From: Entonaema liquescens
Lineage: Eukaryota; Ascomycota; Sordariomycetes; Xylariales; Xylariaceae
Assembly (NCBI GenBank): GCA_902805475.1
Contig: CADCSX010000011.1
Location: forward strand, 1,242,001-1,306,000
Reading direction: 5' to 3'
Length of the DNA: 64,000 nucleotides
Shown one piece after another: positions 50,954 through 61,569 of this stretch (position 1 is its first letter; each line of letters starts with the position of its first letter). The notes below the pieces were generated by a model that saw nothing but the letters and a program-made list of their open reading frames with translations, was not told the DNA's origin and did no database searches. A program made the position numbers and the translations under genes.

Positions 50954-53123
50954 GGTCAGCAAAGATGTAAATAGATGCCTAAATAGATGGAGATTTGTCG
51001 TTATATGTCATTAGTCAGGTGATGGATAGTGATCTGAGACATTCAAGCAGCCATGCGTGTATGCATCTGGTCCTGAAGTTATCGGACTGGCTCGACCAAC
51101 GTTATTGAAAGAAAATGGGGGAACAGCCTCGGTTTTCCATTGGCGACGGCAGGGCTTACTCTTCTCTGCGTAGCCACAACAGTCGTATCACAAGGTGAAT
51201 GGCAGATGGAATACAATTATTCTAATGTGGCTACTAAAGAGATTGGTAGCATCAAGCTCGGATGCCCGCATGAGCACCAGAAATGGTGAATAGTCTGGAT
51301 GACAAAGGTACCCGCGTAATGAAGATTGCGATACCGATGCACGGCAGCTCGCCTGGGAAGCTCAATCGGCAGGTGAGTACGCGCAATGAGAAATAAACAA
51401 AATATCTTAGATGCTATCAGAAACAATTCTACGTTAGCATTTACCGCCGAGTGTTTTACTTAGAAATGAAGAGAAATACGAATTTGTTACGAATATATAT
51501 CTTCAAGTAAACTGTTTTATGGAACTGTTTCTCTATAATACCCAGATGAGTTTATAGTATTGCTATACGGCTTCTGTAAATATATAAAGGCGGTCATTCC
51601 CGACTTGTCCCCAGCAGTCAGGGTTCAGGGGTTCGGATAGACAACTCAACTCCCGCCGCTTACTACTAAAGCAGCACTACGGCCTTGTGCTCGGGCCTAT
51701 TCGCAGTTCGCCTAGAAAGCCGCCATGTTCATCCTTAGGAATATATATGATACCTAGATTTGTGAGGAAGAGATCCCTATTAGAGAATGCTAATATCGTT
51801 TTCGGACGGTTATTTTTGGTCTCAATGGTGATTGATCATTGTGCTCGGTGACTCGGGCTTTGTGCGTCGTTTCGTCCGTAAGAGGATATCAATTAGGCGA
51901 TCGAGAAAGCGACATCACGAGCCGAGGTTCGCAGTTTGCTACAAAGTGAAACAAACAGTTGACGGAACAGATAAATACAGGAACCTAGAGGAAGTAATTG
52001 GCTGGGATGGACAACTGCATATATTTCTCCGAGATGACAACATCCCAAACATCTTCCCCTTCAAGAACTCAGCCAGTATCCAATCAGTAGTTATTTCCCG
52101 GCATCATACAGCCGTAGTCTACGAAATCCCGTGCTCCGTCATCATAATTAATTACATGTTGCGTTAAACATAGCGGAGGTAAGTTCGGGCATAATGTAAA
52201 CTGTCCCTTAGCTCTTCATAGCTCTTGAGCAATTGGTGATCCGACAAAATACCAATGGATACAATGAGGAATCTCTAATCATCCAAGAAGATTTGAGCAA
52301 ACAGGTAGTCAGAGTATTAAATATATTGGAGATACTATTAGATGTACTTCGGTAGAATCTGTAAAGCGATTCTTACAAAAAGTCATGAAGAAAATTATAA
52401 TAACCCAAGTTGACAAATCATCAGTTAACTAAGCTCCAAAGGAAATAAAGCAATCTCTAAAGATATGTTACCTATTTCTCCGTTGCGTTACTTTCTCAAC
52501 ATAAGCACCCGAGGCCAAGGGACCGGCCCATTAGGAAACAGGTCCTAACGGTCGAGCCGAAGAGTTAAAGGGCGTTTCTGTGCTAGAATACAAGTATCTA
52601 TCCTGTCTAACTAGAAAATTATGTAGATTCTACAAGTCCCAAGTTGGACGGAACATTTTGCGAATAATTGAATAGATCTATGTTTCCGAAGAGGACACAC
52701 ACTTAGGTAGGAAACGTCGTAAGTGCTACTATTTGCGTAAACGAAAACTCGGTAACACGAACTCCTTTTCGCCTCTTCGATATCGTTTTACATGCATGAC
52801 TATCACCATCGTGCACAAGCCGGACGCATCGCCCCATTTATAACGATATAATGATATACTCGCCTACGAGTAAGGGAGAACAGAGGACAGGGGGTATAAC
52901 GGGCCGTTTGCCAGAATAGGAGAAGAGCTACCCTGTAAGAAACCCCTGAGTGCGGGGAATCCCTGACGGCTTGCTCAACGCCATCTCGCTAGGGACCCCG
53001 CTCCGGGTCAACTACCATGTTACTAAATTCTTCCCCTATGAGCTTTGGCCAAGATATACCTAGATCTACCTTATTTTGTAAATTTAATAAATTGGGATCC
53101 GAAGGGGTGTAACTCCAACACAA
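50954..53123. other. Intergenic region
   Basis: About 2.2 kb between divergently transcribed genes (LaeA-like minus, 53124 plus). A 111-codon frame at 51832-52167 starts with TTG, not ATG, and has no motif. No other feature seen. Confidence 0.55.
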
Positions 53124-54455
53124 ATGCCGCCGAGCAGACCTTTCAAGTACTGCGAGGGCGCGCCGTCCTGGAACCCGACGACATACATAGCTGACGCGGC
53201 GCTTCACGCGCGCGTCGAAGCACTCCTCGCCAGCGACGATTTCCAATCTGCCGTCGTCGCCTCCTTCACGCTACCGCATCCCCGTCGCGACTCCTACGTC
53301 TACCATGCCATCGTCAGCGTGACCCTAGCCGAGGTCCAACATATCGTCTCGCTCGGGCGCCAGAACGCTTTCCACGCCTGGTATTTCGAGCCCAAGCCCA
53401 GGCCCCCGCCCTCGGACGAAAACAACAACAACGACGACGACGAGCAACCCTCGCCGTCCACCAAATTACGAGCCCTCCCCCCTCCTCCGCGAGCCGATAT
53501 CGACGCCTACCTCTCCATCTTCGACCCCGCGACATCCACCCCCGCCGCGCTCAAGACCTTCCTCTCCAACGCCAAGAAAGCCAGCCTGCGCGCCGAGATC
53601 GCCGGCTACCTGCACTCGAAGCGGTTCCTACACCCGACTCTCGCGGCGCAGCTCACGATCCCCAAGACCAACAAAACCACCACCAAAAACGTCCCGCCGA
53701 ACCCCTACCTCGCGTTCCTGAACTGGAGCTGCCGCAACCTGGAATGGGCCGGTCCCAGCGCGTCCGCGACGCTGGCGGGGAACCGCTCGCACCACGTGCT
53801 ACCCGTGCTCATGCACCACTTCGGGTGCGCGTGCCCGAGCCACGAGGCGCTCTCGGTGCTGCGCGTGCTCGCGGCCGGGCGCGAGGTCCTGGACCTCGGG
53901 TCCGGCGGGGGGTACTGGAGCTTCATGCTGCGGCAGTACGGGGTGCGCGCGGTGCCCGTGGACAGCGCGCAGAGCGAGTGGCGCGTCAACTGGGTCGCCG
54001 ACACGGTGATTGCCGACGGCGCCGAGTGGCTGCGCAAGCGGCGACGCAACAACAACAAGATGGCAACGGAGAATAGCATAGACCCCGAGGAAGGGGTCCT
54101 CCTTCTCGTATACCCCATCGTCGGAGGCACCGTCGCGGGCGGCGAGGAGGGCGGATTCACGCGAAGCATGATGGATGCGTACTCCGGGGACACGTTAGCT
54201 GTGGTTGGGACGCAGAACCATAACGGGTACACGGGGTTCCGGGGCATGAGCATGGACGAGTATGTGGAACGGGAGCGGGCGGGCGAAGGTTGGGTCAAGG
54301 TTGTGCAGATCGCGCTGCCGAGCTTCCCGGGTAAAGACGAGGCATTGTTCGTCTTCCAGCGTGGCAGTAGGGCCCCAACTAGTATCGGCAACACCAGCGC
54401 AGCTAGTCAAGCGGATAATAGCAGTGGTAGTAATATAAATAAAGAAACTACATAA
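53124..54455 (+). CDS. Uncharacterised conserved protein with methyltransferase-like motif
   Basis: A single exon of 443 residues from ATG (MPPSRPFKYC) to TAA at 54453. The N-terminal half has an Asn/Asp-rich insertion (about 99-108) and Pro-rich stretches. Around residues 253-270 the sequence REVLDLGSGGGYWSFMLRQY matches motif I of Rossmann-fold SAM methyltransferases, followed by an acidic VPVD near 277-280. A second block, WRVNWVADTVIADGAEWL, resembles conserved fungal hypothetical proteins I cannot name. The C-terminus includes VGTQNHNGYTGFRGMSMDEYV and a Ser/Asn-rich tail. Possible function: a SAM-dependent methyltransferase with unknown substrate; inference from one motif. The coding sequence is clearly more GC-rich than its flanks, especially at 53.7-54.1 kb, and has no intron, unlike most genes here. 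Confidence 0.8.
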   Translation: MPPSRPFKYCEGAPSWNPTTYIADAALHARVEALLASDDFQSAVVASFTLPHPRRDSYVYHAIVSVTLAEVQHIVSLGRQNAFHAWYFEPKPRPPPSDENNNNDDDEQPSPSTKLRALPPPPRADIDAYLSIFDPATSTPAALKTFLSNAKKASLRAEIAGYLHSKRFLHPTLAAQLTIPKTNKTTTKNVPPNPYLAFLNWSCRNLEWAGPSASATLAGNRSHHVLPVLMHHFGCACPSHEALSVLRVLAAGREVLDLGSGGGYWSFMLRQYGVRAVPVDSAQSEWRVNWVADTVIADGAEWLRKRRRNNNKMATENSIDPEEGVLLLVYPIVGGTVAGGEEGGFTRSMMDAYSGDTLAVVGTQNHNGYTGFRGMSMDEYVERERAGEGWVKVVQIALPSFPGKDEALFVFQRGSRAPTSIGNTSAASQADNSSGSNINKETT

Positions 54456-55193
54456 CTATAAAGTGGCCTCTTTCGGAGCTTTGCGGCTCTAAGTTGACAT
54501 TGCCAAACCATGTTACTACTGTAGGGTCGTAGGACGCCTATTTCCAGGGAACTTCAAAGAGCTTTGCATTTGATATCAATACGATAACCTATGATAATTA
54601 TAGACGATAGACGGCTTAAGGTAAAGCAGAAAATAATTTTTATTAAAGTCATCGAACAAGAATGGAGAGTAAGAACAACTCGTATCATAATGTTTGTTGC
54701 GACTTATTTCATCAACATTCATCGATACCTAGGTAATCACGGTATTCTAGTAGAAACCTCGCCTATTAGCTCAAAAGCAGAACACTAGCAAACGATACGT
54801 AACCCACTGGCGATATTTATCGACTTAGCATGATGCTATGATTAGGTGGTCGTGGGCGATACCTTAGATCTGAAACAGCAGCACGAATCCAGTAAGCATC
54901 AAGTCTCCTCATATTCGCAAAGGTATGTAGTTTGCAGGAGAATATCATGTCGCCTTCCCTCGCAGAAATAACACAAGAACGTCACGCCGTGTTTTGAGAG
55001 CTTGCAACTACTAGATGATAGACATAACTATTCCAACTTTGAAAGGTTAGAATGCTACCACCTCGCAATATTACTTCCGCAAGCTTTCAAAGCCGCTCCC
55101 TCCCTTTCAATCCTGTGGTTCTGAAGATCGTATAAGGACATGATAGTCATCTCTTAACTGCTATCCGGTCTAAACGCCTCAAACATCTACGTG
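54456..55193. other. Convergent intergenic gap
   Basis: About 740 bases between the 3' ends of two genes. Carries an exact TACCTAGGTA at 54726-54735. No gene seen. Confidence 0.6.
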
Positions 55194-57769
55194 TCATAGG
55201 CCACGGAGATGAGGCGGGACCCGCGGGTTACGCTGCTCCTCTACCTGTGTGGTGTGTTGAGTGAGCGAAGATGGTTTGTTTCCATTTGATGAATTCAAGA
55301 CGCTTTGTCTTTCTTCGCTAGCCTGACACTCGTCCCTACTAGGCTTCTCTTCAGGCAGCTCCTCAAAACGGGGCCTAGCATGTAAGTTCCTATTGGACTG
55401 CTCGACGAGCTTTTCTGAAAGACCTCGAAGGTGAGGGGGTGTTCGCGTGTCATGTCTCTGGATTTGTCGTACGCGAGACGGCTGGGGTGTACTGCTACGA
55501 CTATAGGCACCCTGGGGGATAGGGGGCGATGTAGCTCCGATGCTCTTCTCAGATTCACAAGCACTGTTCTTAGAATTCATTTCAGTTTTGCAAACGAGGT
55601 CTTCCATGAAACCCAAGATATTCTGATTCTCTGCGAGTTTCTTCTGAATTTCTACGAGTTTATTGGGCGAAGCCTTCATAAGCTCCCTGATCAGACCCTC
55701 TTTCTCTTGTATAAGCATCCGGATTGCCAACTGGGGATCGATACCAGGAAGTAGTTTCTTCATCTCAGTAGGAAGGTTCGAAGACACAGCCTTCGATTCC
55801 ATACCAATTTTGGATGGAGAGTGCGAGGGGTTTTTCAAAGGCTCTCCTGATAACGCAACTGGGGCGAGTGGCTTCAAGACTGGGTCCTGGTTGTTCGGGG
55901 GCTGAGGGTACCTATTGGTGACGCTCGCAATTTCTTCTGGTACCTCAGTTGACTCTGCGGGAAGTATAACGGGATTCAAACGACGAATGGGCAGGTGGAT
56001 CGAATTCAACCAAGCGCTACATTTATCGTGCAAATCAACGTCCTTAAGCAGTAACTCAGTCTGGCTACTTTTGATTTCCTTAAAGACTAGATATTGATTA
56101 GTAGTATTCAACAGTAATGGTGTCTGATATACTTACAGTCAGCAATACGCTTCAATATAGCCTCGCGGGATCTAGGGCTATTAAGAGAGTGATCGTATAC
56201 GGCTACTGATAAATAAGAGGCAGGTACCTCTAGCCGTTTTTGAATCACGCTGAAGGGGTTCGGGTTGACACCAGGAGGCACATTCACTCTAGGAATGTAA
56301 TGGGTAATTTTACCAAACAGCTGATTAACAGCTAGGTGTGTGGTATCAGTTGACTCTCTTATCCATTTTGGCTCATCCCAATCCCTACATCGTTGTCCAT
56401 ACGGTTTCGGGAAGCCGAAATACTTGAGGGTCATATCCGCAACCACAGCTGATGTTGAGCGGTGCTCCATGATATTGAATATCTCATGGCAGTCCCTATA
56501 TTCGGGATGGTCGTTTCTTAGAAACGTGTGAAAAGCGGCTCTAGCGCTTCGACCAAAAGGTAACGCCCAATATCCGGGCCAAGCAAGGAACGATTCCCAT
56601 ACAAGGTGTTTTATGTGTCTTTCCTGCGACGCCTTATTGCCTCCGAAAGCGTCTCCAAGGAACTCAAGTCGCTGCTGGTTCACTGTACCTGTGGTATCCA
56701 CTTGAAGTTTCTCCCACTTCTGTTTGAAGTAGCTCAATGGCTTGTGGTTGCGAGATCCAAAAAGCTTCTGCCAGTCGTCATTGCCGACCTCAAAGTTGAA
56801 AGAGTGGTTCCTATGCCCGGGGGACAATCGACCTGCGAGAGTTGTGTGGATCTTTATCTTGAAAGCCACAATGGCATTCTGCTGCTGCTCCGATAGTTTT
56901 GCCGGACCGGGAAACCTACTATCCTTCTCCTCTTCATCGAGCTGATCCAAGTCAATAAAGGGGCACGACCAGCTCGAGAAGCTGCTAACAATATCCTTTG
57001 CGAATATTGCACCGAACTGTCTTGCGAGAAGTTCAGTACGATTGGCGTGTACTGTCATAGCCGGTGGCCGACAAAAGGATGGATTGACCTGCCAGCCCGC
57101 AGAAAACAGAGCAGGGGTAATTACGATGGCATCAACATGCCCTCCAAGTATCTCACGTATTTGCTCACTCGTGACTCGAGTTTTAGGATCTGTTTCTCCG
57201 AAGAAAACATCCTGCTGTACTGTAGTGAGACCACAAATGACAATGATTAAAGGAAACCCCTTCCCCTGAACAAGCTTGGACTTATTCTCAAGGGCCATGA
57301 TGAAATCTTCTTTGAGCCTTTCGGCTGATGACTCTACCTTGATCTCGTCATCTCGTTTCTGGTGATTTCCCTGACGGTCGGTATATGAAGAGGACGCCGC
57401 AGCAACATTGACCAAGCGACGGTCTTTACCATGCGCATAATGTTCAGGGTTATCCTTCACAATATTGGCAATGTCGCACTGGGAAAGCCAGGTCTGGGCT
57501 TTGGAGTGAGTCTCACCGCAAAGAAGTGCCTTGAAGGCCAAGAAGTCAGAAATGTGCCAGCCGAGGTCATCATTACCCGCACGCTCGTGGGGCACAGCAC
57601 ATAGACCAACGACTGCGGAGTCGGGGTGGATGTCTGGAATGGTATGTGTAATGAATGAGGCATCGAGTACCTCATGACTAGCAGTGGCACCGACGGGAAC
57701 AAAAGTAGGGGCTGACGGTGACAGAGGCATGCCCGTAGACCCAGCAGTCAAGTTCGGGACAGGCATCAT
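55194..57769 (-). CDS. Uncharacterised 841-residue protein, possibly a degenerate caspase-like fold with C-terminal PPHLRGL motifs
   Basis: Exons 57769-56137 and 56086-55194; the 50-nt intron has a GTAAGT donor and a TACTAAT branch-like site. I do not recognise a named family. The N-terminal half has FLAFKALLCG, QTWLSQCDI, YAHGKDRRLV (111-120), FPLIIVICGLTT (172-183) and ITPALFSAGW (217-226). That order (strand ending in GxG, then strand ending in xCxSGGW) recalls caspase-like fungal hypothetical proteins, but the usual His (GHG) and Cys (ACxSG) appear replaced by GLT and ALF. If the fold is right, it would be catalytically dead; this is inference. A middle region (about 300-540) contains WPGYWALPFGRSARAAFHTF and MEHRSTSAVVADMTLKYFGF. 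A predicted helical segment spans about 672-708. The C-terminus carries PPHLRGL at 761-767 and again as the last seven residues, 835-841. A 5' exon upstream of 57769 cannot be excluded. Confidence 0.7.
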
Positions 57770-59001
57770 GAAGGGCTCAGTAGTCAGGGAGCGTCGAGAC
57801 GCAATAAGAAGTCTACACAGAGAGCTAGAGTTAGTATAATGCGACTAGTCAGACCTAATCGTAACTAGATTAAAGGATGTGATAAGGTAGAATAGGAAGC
57901 TGAAAAAGGAGAGATTCCGGGTAGGAAGAAGTGCCTGAGCAGCTTTGCGACAATAGAGGTGGTAGGTAGACTTAATAAAGCACCTGGGATCGTATAGAGG
58001 GAAAAGGTAAGGTTAATATGTGAGGTGGTAGGGAGAAGTGGCTGATGTGATTTAGTTTATGAATTTGATCTCGGAGAGGGAAGCCGTTGGTTTGCATGTC
58101 ACTTCCGATCATATTGCATAAGGGCGCGACACGTTCCTGGTATGCTTGAAATAGGACAATAGATAAAGAATAGGGACAACTTACAGTACGTTTTAAGGCA
58201 AATCCCAAGGGCGAAGCGCAGATAGAGATGATTCTGTTGATAGTCAGAGACTATCCAGAAGTAGGGCTATGCTTTCGTGTTTGGTAGATATGTTGATAGA
58301 TGATGCGATAGAAAGGAGAAGGGTATGTACGCGAAGAGAAAGGAAAGGTTTGTAGAAGTTCTAAAATAAGTTTGGGATAGGTCGACGTTTCTGTTAGGAA
58401 GCTGCACGTCTACAACCCAGGCAACGCAGTTACGTACATGACTTACGGCAGGAGGTACGTACTCAAGATCAGTTCCATGGATTGCGTACCTACATGTAAA
58501 GGGAGGAAAGTAGAAGGCACATACCTAGTAGCTTCACTTATGATGGACACAAGTCGAGGCATGTACGGATTGCATGGGGATTATTACACGTGGTAGGCAG
58601 CTGCCTCTCTGGCAAGCTCCAAATCTACAACGGTACGCCCGTAACCACAGCTATATATATACCAAGAATAGGATGTGGAATTATTCCCATCTCTCACTCA
58701 GGGGAAACCTCCTTTCAGTCACACATAGCTTTTCAACTTCTTGTTAGGCCATATGCTGGTCTCACTTGGTTGACTAAGATGTATAGTAGCTCGCGGAAGA
58801 ATATAACAAAGGAACACCCCTTTTAAAATTGTAGCTCATCCTTCCAAGAAATATATAGGCACCTTATATAAAGGCCTATATGGTTAACTACTAACAAATA
58901 TTCAAAGAATTCGAGAAGGAAAAAAGAAAGTAAAAAACCCCGGATAGCAATCTTCGAAAAACACATACACCCCCCTTCCCTATGGTAACCTAGCAGAGGT
59001 C
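57770..59001. other. Upstream region of the 841-residue protein gene
   Basis: About 1.2 kb with no gene. It probably contains the promoter and 5' leader of the minus-strand gene ending at 55194, and the 3' region of the 2EXR gene. Confidence 0.5.
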
Positions 59002-60479
59002 CTAGACCGTCTTAAACATTGTGTAAAAACTATCTAACCTATACACAAGATCATCCTTTTTCTGTGGGGGTCCTAGAGCGCGCCTCAAAGTCCTTGCGAT
59101 ACACTTGCGCTGCGCTTTCTCTAACTGCATTTTGCCTCTTTCGCTTAGGATTTGGCCGCGATTGCTGATCGCCGGAAATGTGACCGTAATGTTTTCAGAC
59201 TTATACCAATCGGAAGGCCGGGTGCTGACGTTCACCCGACCGATCACCAGTGTCTTATATGTTTTGACGGGATCCCAGATCTGGTGCTTCTCATATATGC
59301 ACACGAGTTCTCTGAAGACAGTCGTGGCAAGTGGATCGGGTTCCCGAAAACGAAGGCTGATTCCCCTTTGTATATTATTGCATGAGTGGCAGCGAGCATC
59401 CACAGCTTTGGCATCCGTTCTGGCCGCCAGCCCGAATAGATAGGTGTCCGAAAAAAGCCTATTCTTCTCGTACCGTTCGCATTCGTTAAAGTCGATCAGG
59501 TGTATTTCGCGCAAGGCGGGAAACCATCGACGTAGCAGCATCCAGATATGCCGGAATTCTTTGTTGTATACCACATCGCCCGCAGGGATGATGGCTTCTG
59601 ATCGGTCAGGGAACTCATCGTCCCATCCGGTGAATTTGGCGAAGCCTGGAAGTATGGGTATCATCGCGGGGATGCAGAGTCTCCTTAGTCGGCTTAGATC
59701 TGCCTTTGAAAATGCAGTCGAAAGGGGATGATGGAGGGGAAATATAATATATCGCACTCAAAGTTGAAAAGTGCCATAGACCTGCCGCCAGGAAGCGCAA
59801 AAGTAGGCTTAAAGTGCCTCAGTGTTTCGTACCGGGACTCCTGATTCACTGAAAGAGAAATAGGCAGGGCTGAAGTAGAGTAGGAAAACGTGACGAAGGT
59901 AGTAGCTTGGGTGGGTTCTGGGTTATTCTTCCAATCTTGGATAATGGCATTAGTGTGCTGGTTGTGTATGCGTGCATAGTCAATACTATCCAACGCCCTA
60001 TAACCGACCCGTTCGGTGTCCTTGACATGGTGTACAAGTTTTCGTGAGACCCTTACAAACCGATTCTTCCAGGTCTGCTTCCAAATCGCCACACGTACCT
60101 CAGGTGGGAGTTTGGAGAAGTAAGAAAAATCTGTTAGGGTGGTAGTCTGCTCAAAGCTAGGATGATTTGAACGGGAAAGAGGCCGTGGTAGGCTTTTCTG
60201 AAGATGTAGCGCGTCTACAGGTGCTTCTACAGGCGCTTCGAGCGACTCGATTGGAATAGGGAGATGAGGTTGCTCAAGTTGGCCAGGTAGTATCGTTCCT
60301 TCGGTGGCATCTAGCTGATGATGTATGTCAGACGACTTCTTACCATCGTTCTCGTGCTGTGGCTTTTGACCACAGCTTGGTGACTGTGACGCCTGGGGTA
60401 TTTCCATTTTGAAATACAAGCAATAATCTACTCTGTCGTGGGGATGTCGGTTCGTGTGCATACGTTGTGTCGTACACAT
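59002..60479 (-). pseudogene. 2EXR-domain protein interrupted by a frameshift
   Basis: Two overlapping minus-strand frames make one protein. The first (60479 to about 59720) has a disordered N-terminus, then the 2EXR signature FSYFSKLPPEVRVAIWKQTW and VNQESRYETLRHF, and FNFECDILYFP. The second (from about 59757 to 59002) continues with STAFSKADLSRLRRLCI, the expected next part of the family. The frames overlap by about 60 bases with no possible GT-AG intron that would keep the conserved FNFECDILYFP strand, so one base is missing or two are extra near 59715-59745. The product would be about 490 residues. 2EXR proteins are numerous in Sordariomycetes and functionally unknown. A TATAAATA lies only 35 bases above the first ATG (60479), so translation may start at the next in-frame ATG (60407, MEIPQASQS). 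The break may be real or a sequencing error. Confidence 0.65.
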
Positions 60480-61569
60480 TTGGTGGTGAAGGATGGCAAT
60501 GGGAAAGCGTCAGTATTTATAGATAAATCAACCCCTAGGGAAAAGTTCGACCGTGGTAAATGGGGGATACTATGGTGCTTTGACATATGTAAAGACCAAA
60601 GCATTGGCGTATTCCTCTGACACAACAACATATGTAAAGCTAAGGATAGGATGAATGAGAGACTTCGCGCGCCAATACTTATGGTTCCAACAAGCGAAGC
60701 CAGGTTACATCATCAGATATTATCCAAAGCATATTCATTAGTTAGTAGTATATGAAAAATGATCAAGGGTGAACCATGTCATCCCCAATGCGATTAGGCT
60801 TCGTTAGGTACACTTGCTGAAGCATCTTTCCTTTCAACTATTTTGAAAGGCATCTAGTTAGATTGCTAGATTGTGAAATAACATCAAGGTTTATATTGTA
60901 ATATATGTAGTTCATAGTTACCACTGAGAATATACGCCTAGAAATAAAAGTCTAGCTCTAATCAAAGAAAACCATAAACACTAGGACGGTTTCACAGAAA
61001 AGAAAGGAAACAGGCTAACCGAATGATAGTTTGATATTTTCACTGGCCTTTGAGCATAAGAGGCCATACATAACTAGAATCCGTGCGATGTTAGCTGAAG
61101 TATTCAGGGGGGATTTAACTGAGAGTTAGATAGGATAAGTATGTATTTGAGGCCGAGCTTCAACTCAACTAGTGATACCTAGTGTCGAGTTTTTGAGCTC
61201 AGTCCAAATTAGCGATTCGCTTTGAACTATTTTTAACCTCTGAGAGCGCTATCTGTTCTACGGCCGTCAAAGGTTGTTAGTTGTAGCACGTGATTGTTGA
61301 AAGAATAAAAGGGGTTCATGCGCCGACGGAACCCTCCGGTTTGCCTAATCCTACAATACGCCTGGGACACGCGGGGCTCCCCCCGCCTCATCCAATTCAG
61401 ATACTGGGTAAGGGACCTTCTTACCTGTAGAATGCCTCATTCCTTTATATCACAGCGCGCCGTTTAAGGTACCTCATATTTACCGAAATCTGCATTCGTT
61501 AATATGGGATTAAAAAATCCTTCACGGTCACTCATTCCGACGTCTCAAGTCAAAGCTAGACTGTACATC
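60480..61569. other. Divergent promoter region between 2EXR and GH35 genes
   Basis: About 1.1 kb serving two divergent genes. A CACGTG core lies near 61288, upstream of the GH35 gene. No gene seen. Confidence 0.55.
60514..60521 (-). promoter_or_regulatory. TATA box of the 2EXR gene
   Basis: TATAAATA on the minus strand, 35 bases upstream of the first ATG (60479) and about 107 upstream of the second in-frame ATG (60407). The latter spacing fits a fungal promoter better. Confidence 0.45.

Noticed and set aside
51832..52167. 111-codon plus-strand frame
   Set aside because: Starts with TTG; composition and context do not support a gene.
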